Shown here: positions 1 through 5,595 of the stretch, one piece after another | How the letters are laid out: the number at the start of each line of letters is the position of its first letter | Position numbering within the stretch: position 1 is the stretch's first letter | DNA from: Comamonadaceae bacterium | GTDB lineage: Bacteria; Pseudomonadota; Gammaproteobacteria; Burkholderiales; Burkholderiaceae_C | Length of the DNA: 5,595 nt | Assembly: GCA_947466165.1 (NCBI GenBank) | Contig: CANIDW010000118.1 | Coordinates: forward strand, 1-5,595 | Direction of reading: 5' to 3' | The notes under the pieces: model-generated | What the model was told of the DNA's origin: nothing | The model's database searches: none | Seen by the model: only the letters and a program-made list of their open reading frames with translations | Translations under genes and position numbers: made by a program

Positions 1-1
1 T

Positions 2-916
2 GCGCTGCCGATTTTTCATGTGCACGGTCTTTTTGTGGCTTTGCATGGCGCGCTGATCAACGGCAGCAAAATGATCTGGCTGTCTGGTTTTGACGCCAAA
101 CTGGTTCTTCAAAAATTACCGGAGGCCACCGTTTTCATGGGGGTTCCAACGCTCTACGTGCGCTTGCTGGCCGAACGCGGACTGAGCCACGACAGCTGCC
201 GCAACATGCGGCTGTTTGTGGCCGGCTCGGCGCCACTGCTCATGGAGACCTTCACCGATTGGCAGCGGCGTACCGGGCACACGATCTTGGAGCGTTATGG
301 CATGAGTGAGACGGCCATGCTGACGTCCAACCCCTGCCGTCCAAGCGATGGTGAAAGACGCGGCGGCACGGTCGGATTTCCTTTGCCCGGAGTTGCTTTG
401 CGTGTGCGTGGCGATGCCGGACAAGACCTGGCCCAAGGTGAGATTGGCGGTATTGAGGTCAAGGGGCCTAATGTATTCAAGGGTTACTGGCGCATGCCGG
501 AGAAAACCAAAGAAGAGTTCACTGGTGACGGCTGGTTCAAGACCGGTGACGTCGGCCTGGTGGACGCGCGTGGCTATGTGTGCATCGTCGGCCGCAGCAA
601 AGACCTGATCATCAGCGGCGGCTACAACGTCTACCCGGCTGAGATCGAGGGCTATATCAACGACTTTCCAGGCGTGGCCGAAAGCGCGCTGATCGGCGTG
701 CCCCACCCTGATTTCGGAGAGGTCGGCGTGGCTGTGTTGATTGCCAAGACGGGTGTGCAGCTCAGTGCTGAAGCTGTGTTGGCCGCACTCAAAGCCCAGC
801 TGGCCAACTTCAAGATACCCAAGAAATGTTTTGTACTTCCCGAGTTGCCTCGCAACACCATGGGCAAGGTGCAAAAAAATCTGCTGCGGGAGCAGTACAA
901 AAACCTGTTCAGCTGA
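2..916 (+). CDS. matB: Malonyl-CoA synthetase-like AMP-binding enzyme, 5' truncated by window edge
   Basis: Adenylate-forming acyl-CoA synthetase. MatB enzymes activate malonate (sometimes methylmalonate) with ATP and CoA through an acyl-AMP intermediate, giving malonyl-CoA in the cytoplasm. The open frame runs in from the window edge, so only 304 C-terminal residues of a roughly 500-residue family are visible; the start and the N-terminal P-loop motif are missing. Visible motifs, counted from the first full codon: LPIFHVHG (2-9), AGSAP (74-78), ERYGMSE (97-103), GWFKTGD (177-183), the hinge region GRSKDLIISGGYNVYP (197-212), and the C-terminal PRNTMGKVQK (283-292), whose Lys289 should be the catalytic lysine of the mobile domain. 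The GERRGGTVGFPLPGV stretch (117-131) is what suggests MatB rather than a general fatty acyl-CoA ligase. The frame is intact to TGA at 914-916. No malonate transport or decarboxylase gene is visible beside it. AMP-binding family is certain; malonate specificity is inferred from sequence resemblance. Confidence 0.85.
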   Translation, partial: ALPIFHVHGLFVALHGALINGSKMIWLSGFDAKLVLQKLPEATVFMGVPTLYVRLLAERGLSHDSCRNMRLFVAGSAPLLMETFTDWQRRTGHTILERYGMSETAMLTSNPCRPSDGERRGGTVGFPLPGVALRVRGDAGQDLAQGEIGGIEVKGPNVFKGYWRMPEKTKEEFTGDGWFKTGDVGLVDARGYVCIVGRSKDLIISGGYNVYPAEIEGYINDFPGVAESALIGVPHPDFGEVGVAVLIAKTGVQLSAEAVLAALKAQLANFKIPKKCFVLPELPRNTMGKVQKNLLREQYKNLFS

Positions 917-931
917 GCCGGGCTTGCCGGC
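917..931. terminator. Possible short hairpin between converging genes
   Basis: Right after the matB-like stop codon, GCCGG (917-921) and CCGGC (927-931) form a perfect 5-bp GC stem around a 5-base loop. It lies in the 24-base gap between the converging matB-like and usp stop codons, so it could act on transcripts from either side. There is no clear T tract on either strand, so an intrinsic terminator is only a weak guess; a chance GC palindrome is equally possible. Confidence 0.25.
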
Positions 932-940
932 GCTGGCTTG

Positions 941-1384
941 TTAACGCAAGACCAGCACCGGTACCGGCGAGTGTGTCAAGACATGCGTGGTTTCACTGCC
1001 CAGCAGCAGGCGCGAGATACCGCGCCGCCCGTGCGAGGCCATGACGATCAGGTCGCAGCCGTGTTTATTTACAGCCGCAATGATAGCTTCGGCTATCAGG
1101 TCAGAGTGGGTTGTGACCCCCTTGGCCTGAACACCTTGGAGTGCGGCACTGGCCTTGACCGCCTCTACTGTCGCCAGCGCGCTGTCAGCCCATTGCTTTT
1201 CGATCCGGCCTATCTCCGCATTGGGGACGCTGGCGCCACCTTCAAAATAACTCACTGGATAGCGCGGCACGACTTGAAGTGCCACGATTTCAGCGCCAGA
1301 CAGCGCGGCCAGTGCGATACCGCTGTCGACCGCTTTTTGTGACAGTTCAGAGCCGTCTGTGGCGATCAAAATCTTTTTGTACAT
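941..1384 (-). CDS. Universal stress protein, UspA family
   Basis: Small cytoplasmic single-domain Usp protein of 147 residues, the usual family length. It opens with the typical first strand MYKKILIATDGS (1-12). It ends with the nucleotide-binding signature ASHG (116-119), nine residues, then GS (129-130), followed by SPVPVLVLR at the C-terminus. The family consensus has Gly where Ala116 stands; Ala here is common, and ATP binding is plausible but unproven. The start at 1384 is chosen because a perfect AGGAGG lies 5 bases upstream (1395-1390) and the Usp fold begins exactly there. A longer in-frame reading from 1447 would add 21 unconserved-looking residues and place coding sequence over the regulatory site. 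The gene is divergent from ccoI and shares its upstream region, including an FNR-type box. Usp genes under FNR/ANR control are known in other proteobacteria, where they support survival without oxygen; the same role here is inferred. Confidence 0.93.
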   Translation of the reverse strand: MYKKILIATDGSELSQKAVDSGIALAALSGAEIVALQVVPRYPVSYFEGGASVPNAEIGRIEKQWADSALATVEAVKASAALQGVQAKGVTTHSDLIAEAIIAAVNKHGCDLIVMASHGRRGISRLLLGSETTHVLTHSPVPVLVLR

Positions 1385-1389
1385 GGCTG

Positions 1390-1395
1390 CCTCCT
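1390..1395 (-). promoter_or_regulatory. Shine-Dalgarno site of usp
   Basis: Reads AGGAGG on the minus strand, ending 5 bases before the ATG at 1384-1382. This strong site fixes the usp start at MYKKIL and argues against the upstream in-frame ATG at 1447. Confidence 0.85.
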
Positions 1396-1410
1396 GTTGA
1401 TGAATGTCTG

Positions 1411-1416
1411 AGCTTA
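1411..1416 (-). promoter_or_regulatory. Candidate -10 element of usp promoter
   Basis: Reads TAAGCT on the minus strand, matching TATAAT at 3 of 6 positions. It is placed by geometry: if the FNR-type box (centre 1445.5) sits at -41.5, transcription starts near 1404 and the -10 falls here, leaving a leader of about 20 bases that contains the AGGAGG site. The base match alone is weak; the call rests on the spacing. Confidence 0.35.
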
Positions 1417-1424
1417 AGCCGCTG

Positions 1425-1439
1425 AACCGGTGGCCGGTT
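1425..1439. repeat. Inverted repeat AACCGG-TGG-CCGGTT
   Basis: A perfect 6-bp inverted repeat with a 3-base spacer in the usp/ccoI intergenic region. Its last base is the first base of the FNR-type box. For usp it would cover roughly -21 to -35 of the predicted promoter. It could be an operator for a second regulator or simply a chance GC-rich palindrome; I do not recognise it as a known binding motif. Confidence 0.4.
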
Positions 1440-1452
1440 TGATCCATGTCAA
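1439..1452. promoter_or_regulatory. FNR/ANR-type box shared by usp and ccoI
   Basis: TTGAT-CCAT-GTCAA, matching the FNR/ANR palindrome TTGAT-N4-ATCAA at 9 of 10 defined positions. It is the only such site in the 103-base divergent region between usp and ccoI. The site is centred at 1445.5, which is 61.5 bases from the usp start codon and 42.5 bases from the ccoI start codon. Class II activation (box at -41.5) would give a usp transcript starting near 1404 and a ccoI transcript starting near 1487. Low-oxygen activation of one or both genes is inferred. Confidence 0.75.
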
Positions 1453-1474
1453 TGGCATCGTTACAGCCTGCGAT

Positions 1475-1480
1475 TACGCT
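1475..1480 (+). promoter_or_regulatory. Candidate -10 element of ccoI promoter
   Basis: TACGCT matches TATAAT at 3 of 6 positions. It is placed by assuming the FNR-type box at 1439-1452 acts at -41.5. That would start the transcript near 1487, at the ATG itself, so the mRNA would be almost leaderless. The base match is weak; either this geometry or the annotated start could be wrong. Confidence 0.3.
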
Positions 1481-1487
1481 TTAGCGC

Positions 1488-3806
1488 ATGCAAATCAGCC
1501 TTGAAGAGTCTGCGCCTGCCGATCTGCCGGGCCTGAGTGTGTGGGACGACGCCCAGGAGTGGTCGCGTTTTAGCCAGTCCCTGCCTGCTGAAGGCGCCGC
1601 GTTCAAGGAGGCTGACGGGCTGTGGGAATCGCAGTTACTGGTCATCGGCATGCATTGCGCTGCCTGCTCCTTGATGCTCGAGCGTGCCTTGCTTGCGTCG
1701 CCGGGGGTTGTCTCGGTCAAAGTGAGTGCGGCGAGCCAGCGAGCCAGCGTGGTTTGGTCGGCCAGCCAGACCCGGCCGTCCCTGTGGCTGGGCGCGCCGC
1801 GCGCGCTGGGTTACACATTGAACCCTGCGCTGGACACGGCGGCCTCAGACCAGGCGCGGCGTGACGCGCGGCTGGCCCTGTGGCGCTGGCTGGTGGCCGG
1901 TTTTTGCATGATGCAGGTGATGATGTACGCCTTTCCGGCTTACGTGACCGAGCCGGGTGATATCACACCAGATATTGAAAAGCTGCTGCGCTGGGCGGCC
2001 TGGGTGTTGACGCTGCCTGTGCTTTTGTTTTCTTGCCGCCCCTTTTTTGCCAACGCCTGGCGTGATCTGCGCAGAGGTGAGGTCAGCATGGACTTGCCCG
2101 TTGCGCTGGGCATTTTGATCACATTTGCCATCAGCTCGGCTGCCACTTTTGAGCCGGCCGGCTGGTGGAGCAGCGAGGTCTATTTCGATTCGCTCACCAT
2201 GTTTGTTTTTTTTCTGCTCAGCGGCCGCTGGCTGGAGCAGCGTCTGCGCGCTCGCACCAGTGGCGCTTTAGACGCCCTGGTGCAGCGCTTGCCCGACAGC
2301 GTTCAACGTCGTTTGCCCGGCGGTGAGTTTGAGTTGGTGCCTGTGCGCCGGCTGGTGCCGGATGATGTGCTGCGAGTGCTGCCCGGCCAGGCTTTTGCTG
2401 CGGATGGCGTACTGGAAAGCGGAGCTACCTTGGTGGACGAGGCACTCTTGAGCGGCGAGTCCCGCCCGCTGTCCAAAGCCACGGGCGATGCTGTCATGGC
2501 CGGCAGCTACAACTTGTCAGCCACGGTATGGATGCGGGTGCTGCAAATTGGTGAGCAGACGCGTTACGCCGGCATCGTGACATTGATGCAGCGCGCGGCC
2601 GTGGACAAGCCGCGACTGGCGATGCTGGCGGACCGCATTGCCAAGCCATTTTTGTGGTTCGTGTTGCTCGCTGCCTTGCTGGCAATGGCTTACTGGTGGC
2701 CCACAGACCCGGCCCGCGCCATCATGGCGGCGGTCGCGGTGCTGGTTGTGACCTGCCCGTGCGCCTTGTCACTGGCCACGCCCACGGCCATGCTCACCAG
2801 CGCAGGCTTGCTGGCGCGCCAGGGTGTGCTGGTGCGGCGATTGCAAGCCATTGAAACTTTGGCGGGTGTGGATACGGTGGTGTTTGACAAAACCGGCACG
2901 CTCACCGAAGCGCGCATGGGGCTGCGCCAGTCGGTCACGCGTGATGGTTTGTCGCCCGAGGCAGCGCTGGCCTTGGCCGTGGCCTTGGCCAAGGACTCCT
3001 TACATCCTGTTTCACGAGCGCTTTGCGCAACTGTACAGGCGCAAACTGTGCCTGTGCTGAGCGCCGGGCCTTGTGTGACCGGTGTGTCTGAGCAAGCGGG
3101 GCAGGGCGTGAGTGCTTTGTTGCTGGCGCCTTTCATGAGTGCATGCGCAGGCCCGATTCGTTTGGGCTCAGCGCTTTACTGCGGCATCCACAATCCGCCT
3201 GAAAGTGAGCAGTTGCAGGTATTTCTGGCAGACAGTGCCGGCTGGCTGGCGAGCTTTGAACTCGATGAAATGCTCAGACCGGATGCGGCTCAGGCTGTTT
3301 TGCAACTCCAGGCGGCCGGGCTGGAGGTTCAAATGCTGTCCGGCGACCGCAGTTCTGCAGCCCTGCGCGTAGCCAGTGCTTTGGGTATTGAGCATGTGCA
3401 AGGCGACTGCACGCCGCAAAGCAAACTGGCCTGGCTTCAAACTTTGCAAGGCCAGGGCCGCCGGGTGCTGATGGTGGGCGATGGCTTGAATGACGCTCCG
3501 GTACTTGCGCTGGCCGATGTGTCGGTGGCCATCGGGCAAGCGGTGCCCATGGCGCAGGCGCAGTCTGACTTCATCATCCCTGGCGGCCAGTTGAGCCGGC
3601 TGGCCCATATGCCGGCACAGGCTAGGCGCACCCTGCGTACCGTGCGGCAAAACCTGCTTTGGGCGGGCGCTTACAACCTGCTTTGTGTGCCCTTGGCCAT
3701 TGCTTCATATCTACCTGCCTGGCTGGCAGGTCTGGGCATGGCGCTCAGCTCATTGCTGGTGCTGGCCAACGCCGCGCGCTTAACGCGTACACAAGAGGGC
3801 GGCTGA
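1488..3806 (+). CDS. ccoI: Copper-transporting P1B-type ATPase for cbb3 oxidase assembly
   Basis: Inner-membrane Cu+ pump of the CcoI/FixI (CopA2) type, 772 residues, needed to supply copper for the CuB site of cbb3 oxidase. The order of domains is complete. The heavy-metal-associated domain has GMHCAAC (54-60; Cys57, Cys60). Membrane segments lie around 132-150, 168-185, 203-220 and 234-246. The actuator loop has SGES (322-325). The transport motif is TCPCALSLATP (422-432; Cys423, Cys425). The phosphorylation motif is DKTGTLT with Asp467, and the nucleotide-domain motif is SLHP (504-507). GDGLNDAP (664-671) is followed by YN (729-730) and MALSS (751-755), the residues typical of Cu+ ATPases. 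The actuator motif has Ser where TGES is usual, a conservative change. There is no Cys-rich region ahead of the HMA domain. The start at 1488 has no Shine-Dalgarno sequence, and an in-frame TAG at 1482-1484 prevents a longer protein. The gene overlaps ccoS by one base (TGATG), implying translational coupling. Confidence 0.95.
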   Translation: MQISLEESAPADLPGLSVWDDAQEWSRFSQSLPAEGAAFKEADGLWESQLLVIGMHCAACSLMLERALLASPGVVSVKVSAASQRASVVWSASQTRPSLWLGAPRALGYTLNPALDTAASDQARRDARLALWRWLVAGFCMMQVMMYAFPAYVTEPGDITPDIEKLLRWAAWVLTLPVLLFSCRPFFANAWRDLRRGEVSMDLPVALGILITFAISSAATFEPAGWWSSEVYFDSLTMFVFFLLSGRWLEQRLRARTSGALDALVQRLPDSVQRRLPGGEFELVPVRRLVPDDVLRVLPGQAFAADGVLESGATLVDEALLSGESRPLSKATGDAVMAGSYNLSATVWMRVLQIGEQTRYAGIVTLMQRAAVDKPRLAMLADRIAKPFLWFVLLAALLAMAYWWPTDPARAIMAAVAVLVVTCPCALSLATPTAMLTSAGLLARQGVLVRRLQAIETLAGVDTVVFDKTGTLTEARMGLRQSVTRDGLSPEAALALAVALAKDSLHPVSRALCATVQAQTVPVLSAGPCVTGVSEQAGQGVSALLLAPFMSACAGPIRLGSALYCGIHNPPESEQLQVFLADSAGWLASFELDEMLRPDAAQAVLQLQAAGLEVQMLSGDRSSAALRVASALGIEHVQGDCTPQSKLAWLQTLQGQGRRVLMVGDGLNDAPVLALADVSVAIGQAVPMAQAQSDFIIPGGQLSRLAHMPAQARRTLRTVRQNLLWAGAYNLLCVPLAIASYLPAWLAGLGMALSSLLVLANAARLTRTQEGG
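3795..3799 (+). promoter_or_regulatory. Shine-Dalgarno site of ccoS
   Basis: GAGGG lies inside the last codons of ccoI, 6 bases before the ccoS ATG at 3806. It supports this short start over an upstream in-frame ATG at 3659 that is buried in ccoI. Confidence 0.7.
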
Positions 3807-3982
3807 TGGACATTCTTTTTCTTCTGGTGCCGGTGTCCGTTTTGTTGGCCTTGGGCGTGGTCGGACTGCTGGCCTGGTCGGTCTGGTCGGGCCAGTTTGA
3901 GGATGTTGAAAGCGAAGGGCAGCGTATCTTTCTGGAGTCTGACACGGACAGTCCGGGTGCCTTAGAAAAAAGAGAAATCTGA
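3806..3982 (+). CDS. ccoS: cbb3-type oxidase assembly protein CcoS
   Basis: Small single-span inner-membrane protein of 58 residues. In other bacteria CcoS is required for insertion of haem b, haem b3 and CuB into CcoN, although its chemistry is not established. One hydrophobic segment (about 4-26) follows a very short N-terminus and leads into the family signature WSVWSGQFEDVESEGQRI (24-41); the SGQF(D/E)D stretch is the most conserved part of CcoS proteins. The last 15 or so residues (DTDSPGALEKREI region) are a charged tail that varies among relatives. The start is set by the TGATG overlap with ccoI and the GAGGG site upstream. A longer in-frame reading from 3659 would only translate ccoI sequence in another frame. 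Its place between ccoI and ccoN fits the assembly role. Confidence 0.93.
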   Translation: MDILFLLVPVSVLLALGVVGLLAWSVWSGQFEDVESEGQRIFLESDTDSPGALEKREI

Positions 3983-3990
3983 TCTTTTTT
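3966..3990 (+). terminator. AT-rich hairpin overlapping the ccoS stop codon
   Basis: AAAAAAGA (3966-3973) can pair with TCTTTTTT (3983-3990), an 8-bp stem with a 9-base loop ending in six T residues. Only one pair is G-C, so the stem is weak. It may reduce read-through from ccoIS into ccoN, or may have no function. It sits just ahead of the ccoN promoter, where a terminator would make sense. Confidence 0.3.
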
Positions 3991-4011
3991 GCTTCAGCCA
4001 AGCGCCTTGAG

Positions 4012-4025
4012 TTGATCCAAATCAA
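4012..4025. promoter_or_regulatory. FNR/ANR box of the ccoN promoter
   Basis: TTGAT-CCAA-ATCAA is a perfect match to the FNR/ANR consensus palindrome. It is centred at 4018.5, in the 102-base gap between ccoS and ccoN. A plausible -10 (4048-4053) lies where class II activation at -41.5 predicts it, giving a transcript start near 4060. This strongly suggests oxygen-sensitive activation of ccoNO and the genes that follow. FNR-type control of cco operons is well known in proteobacteria. Confidence 0.88.
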
Positions 4026-4047
4026 GCTCACGTCATTCATGGCACGG

Positions 4048-4053
4048 GAGAAT
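4048..4053 (+). promoter_or_regulatory. -10 element of the ccoN promoter
   Basis: GAGAAT matches TATAAT at 4 of 6 positions, including the final AAT. It lies at the position expected for a transcript starting near 4060 with the FNR box at -41.5. No good -35 hexamer precedes it (AGCTCA at 4025-4030), as is usual for class II activator-dependent promoters. The leader would be about 25 bases. Confidence 0.55.
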
Positions 4054-4072
4054 TCTTCTTAACTTAGGTTAC

Positions 4073-4078
4073 AGAAGG
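4073..4078 (+). promoter_or_regulatory. Shine-Dalgarno site of ccoN
   Basis: AGAAGG ends 6 bases before the ATG at 4085 and supports that start over the in-frame Met at residue 11. Confidence 0.7.
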
Positions 4079-4084
4079 TTTGAC

Positions 4085-5563
4085 ATGAGTGCAGTATTCA
4101 ACAGTGCATCGGCTATGGCAGTTCAGAGTCCATGGGCGGCGTCCCGGGCCACGGTCTACAACGACAAGATTGTTCGCCAGTTTTCTGTGGCGGCCGTGAT
4201 CTGGGGTGTTGTGAGCATGCTGGTGGGTGTTTTTATCGCCGCTCAGATGACCTGGCCGGAGCTCAATTTCGGTATTGCGTGGCTGTCATTTGGCCGTTTG
4301 CGGCCTTTGCACACGAATGCCGCCATTTTTGCTTTTGGCGGCTGCTCGCTGTTTGCCACCAGCTATTGGGTGGTGCAGCGCACTTGCCAGACGCGCATTA
4401 TTTCCGACAAGCTTGCCGCCTTTCATTTCTGGGGTTGGCAGCTGGTGATATTGGCAGCTGCTATTTCACTGCCGCTGGGCTACACGCGCGGCAAGGAATA
4501 CGCCGAATTGGAGTGGCCCATCTCTATCCTGATTGCTGTGACCTGGGTGGCCTATGCGGTGGTCTTTTTCGGCACCATCGGCATTCGCAAGGTGCGGCAT
4601 ATTTATGTGGCCAACTGGTTCTACGGATCTTTCATCATTGCGGTGGCTTTGCTGCACATCGTCAATGCAGCCGTTGTGCCCGCTGGATTGATGAAGTCCT
4701 ACTCGGCCTACGCCGGAGTGCAAGACGCCATGGTGCAGTGGTGGTATGGCCATAACGCGGTGGGCTTTTTTCTCACAGCCGGATTTCTGGGCATCGTTTA
4801 CTACTTCATCCCCAAGCAGGCCGAGCGGCCGGTTTACTCGTACCGCTTGTCTATTGTTCACTTCTGGGCGCTGATCTTCACTTACATGTGGGCCGGCCCG
4901 CACCATCTGCACTTCACCGCCTTGCCGGACTGGACGCAATCGCTGGGCATGGTGTTCTCGCTGATTCTGCTGGCGCCTAGCTGGGGCGGCATGATCAACG
5001 GCGTGATGACCCTCTCAGGCGCCTGGCACAAGCTGCGCGACGACCCGATCATCCGCTTCATGATTGTGGCCCTGTCGTTTTACGGCATCGCGACCTTTGA
5101 AGGCCCGATGATGTCCATCAAGACAGTCAACTCACTGTCGCATTACACCGACTGGAACATTGCGCACGTGCATGGCGGCACGCTAGGCTGGGTCGGCTTC
5201 ATCTCGATGGGCGCCTTGTACTACCTGGTGCCGCGACTGTTTGGGCAGAAAAAAATGCACAGCATCAAGGCCATTGAAATTCATTTCTGGGCGGCCACCA
5301 TCGGCATAGTGTTGTACATCGCGGCCATGTGGATTGCCGGCGTTATGCAGGGTTTGATGTGGCGCTCGATCAACCCTGACGGCTCGCTCACCTACACCTT
5401 TGTGGAAAGCGTGAAGGCGACCTACCCGTTTTACCTGGTGCGGTTTTGCGGTGGACTGTTGTACTTATCCGGTATGTTGATCATGGCCTGGAACGTGATG
5501 ATGACAGCCACAGCCGGCAAGCCTGTTGATGCTGCCATCCCATCGGCTTTGGCCCACGCCTGA
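4085..5563 (+). CDS. ccoN: cbb3-type cytochrome c oxidase subunit I
   Basis: Catalytic subunit of cbb3 oxidase, an inner-membrane haem-copper oxidase (C family) that reduces O2 to water with high affinity and pumps protons. It is 492 residues, full length, and largely made of membrane helices. All metal ligands are visible: His76 (RPLHTNA) and His363 for low-spin haem b, His361 (HVHGG) for haem b3, and His223 (WYGHNAVG), His273 and His274 (AGPHH) for CuB. Tyr267 (FTYMWAG) is in the place of the tyrosine cross-linked to the CuB histidine in this family. Glu339 (ATFEGPMMS) is the conserved acidic residue on the proton path. The spacing agrees, with a constant offset of 16, with the ligand numbering I recall for the Pseudomonas stutzeri enzyme (His60, 207, 257, 258, 345, 347; Tyr251). 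Its own FNR box, promoter and ribosome site lie upstream, and ccoO follows after 12 bases. Confidence 0.98.
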   Translation: MSAVFNSASAMAVQSPWAASRATVYNDKIVRQFSVAAVIWGVVSMLVGVFIAAQMTWPELNFGIAWLSFGRLRPLHTNAAIFAFGGCSLFATSYWVVQRTCQTRIISDKLAAFHFWGWQLVILAAAISLPLGYTRGKEYAELEWPISILIAVTWVAYAVVFFGTIGIRKVRHIYVANWFYGSFIIAVALLHIVNAAVVPAGLMKSYSAYAGVQDAMVQWWYGHNAVGFFLTAGFLGIVYYFIPKQAERPVYSYRLSIVHFWALIFTYMWAGPHHLHFTALPDWTQSLGMVFSLILLAPSWGGMINGVMTLSGAWHKLRDDPIIRFMIVALSFYGIATFEGPMMSIKTVNSLSHYTDWNIAHVHGGTLGWVGFISMGALYYLVPRLFGQKKMHSIKAIEIHFWAATIGIVLYIAAMWIAGVMQGLMWRSINPDGSLTYTFVESVKATYPFYLVRFCGGLLYLSGMLIMAWNVMMTATAGKPVDAAIPSALAHA

Positions 5564-5575
5564 AAGAAATCTGCC

Positions 5576-5595
5576 ATGTCTTTTTCACACGAAAA
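5576..5595 (+). CDS. ccoO: Start of cbb3 oxidase subunit II, cut by window end
   Basis: Only six full codons are visible (MSFSHE), beginning 12 bases after the ccoN stop. CcoO is the membrane-anchored mono-haem cytochrome c subunit that passes electrons to CcoN, and it almost always follows ccoN. The short start fits CcoO proteins of related bacteria as I remember them, but the identification rests mainly on position. The upstream sequence has only a weak AAAGAA-like ribosome site, so coupling to ccoN translation is likely. Confidence 0.75.

Noticed and set aside
116..874. 252-codon open frame on the minus strand opposite the matB-like gene
   Set aside because: It is fully antisense to a gene with intact adenylate-forming motifs, its product resembles no family I know and is rich in His, Arg and Ala as expected from GC-rich shadow frames.
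1385..1447. 21-residue N-terminal extension of the usp product
   Set aside because: The Usp fold begins at MYKKIL, which has a perfect AGGAGG at the right distance; the extension would run through the promoter and FNR-type box.
2968..2994. Short direct repeat CCTTGGCC in ccoI
   Set aside because: It encodes an alternating Ala-Leu/Val stretch (ALALAVALAK) in the nucleotide-binding domain and is explained by coding constraint and codon preference.
2690..3136. 148-codon minus-strand frame inside ccoI
   Set aside because: It is antisense to the CPC and DKTGT motifs of ccoI, has low-complexity Ala/Ser/Thr composition, and lacks any domain.
3168..3650. 160-codon minus-strand frame inside ccoI
   Set aside because: It is antisense to the GDGLNDAP region of ccoI; there is no sign of a family or a ribosome site.
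3659..3805. 49-residue upstream extension of ccoS
   Set aside because: It lies inside ccoI in another frame over a conserved membrane region; the TGATG junction and GAGGG site support the short start at 3806.
4132..4755. 207-codon plus-strand frame inside ccoN
   Set aside because: It overlaps the conserved haem- and copper-ligand region of ccoN in a different frame, and its translation is Cys-, His- and Arg-rich with no recognisable domain.

Overview
The window looks like chromosomal DNA from a GC-rich betaproteobacterium. The most likely family is Comamonadaceae (Burkholderiales), perhaps close to Rhodoferax or Polaromonas. This is inferred from the protein flavour, the ccoI-ccoS-ccoN gene order and the FNR/ANR-type sites, not from a database search. 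No mobile element, CRISPR array, tRNA or rRNA was seen, and the genes are densely packed.

Layout. Positions 2-916 (+) hold the C-terminal 304 residues of an acyl-CoA synthetase that most resembles malonyl-CoA synthetase (MatB). Its N-terminus lies outside the window. It converges, with a 24-base gap, on a universal stress protein gene on the minus strand (1384-941). A 103-base divergent intergenic region (1385-1487) follows and carries one near-perfect FNR/ANR box, TTGAT-N4-GTCAA. From there a plus-strand high-affinity terminal oxidase cluster begins. It contains ccoI (1488-3806, copper P1B-type ATPase), ccoS (3806-3982, small assembly protein, overlapping ccoI by one base), a 102-base intergenic region with a perfect FNR box TTGAT-N4-ATCAA and a matching -10 element, ccoN (4085-5563, catalytic subunit of cbb3 oxidase), and the first six codons of ccoO at 5576, where the window ends.

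How the genes work together. CcoI moves Cu+ across the inner membrane and CcoS assists cofactor insertion. Together they mature CcoN, which carries haem b, haem b3 and CuB. CcoN and CcoO (plus CcoP downstream, not visible) form the cbb3 cytochrome c oxidase used for respiration at low oxygen. Two FNR-type sites, one before ccoI/usp and one before ccoN, suggest that the assembly factors, the structural operon and the stress protein are all switched on when oxygen falls. The MatB-like gene appears functionally unrelated.

I looked for a novel system and did not find one; this is a conventional cbb3 locus. The points most worth checking are regulatory: a single FNR box placed to serve two divergent promoters, and a ccoI start that has no Shine-Dalgarno sequence and falls next to the predicted transcription start.
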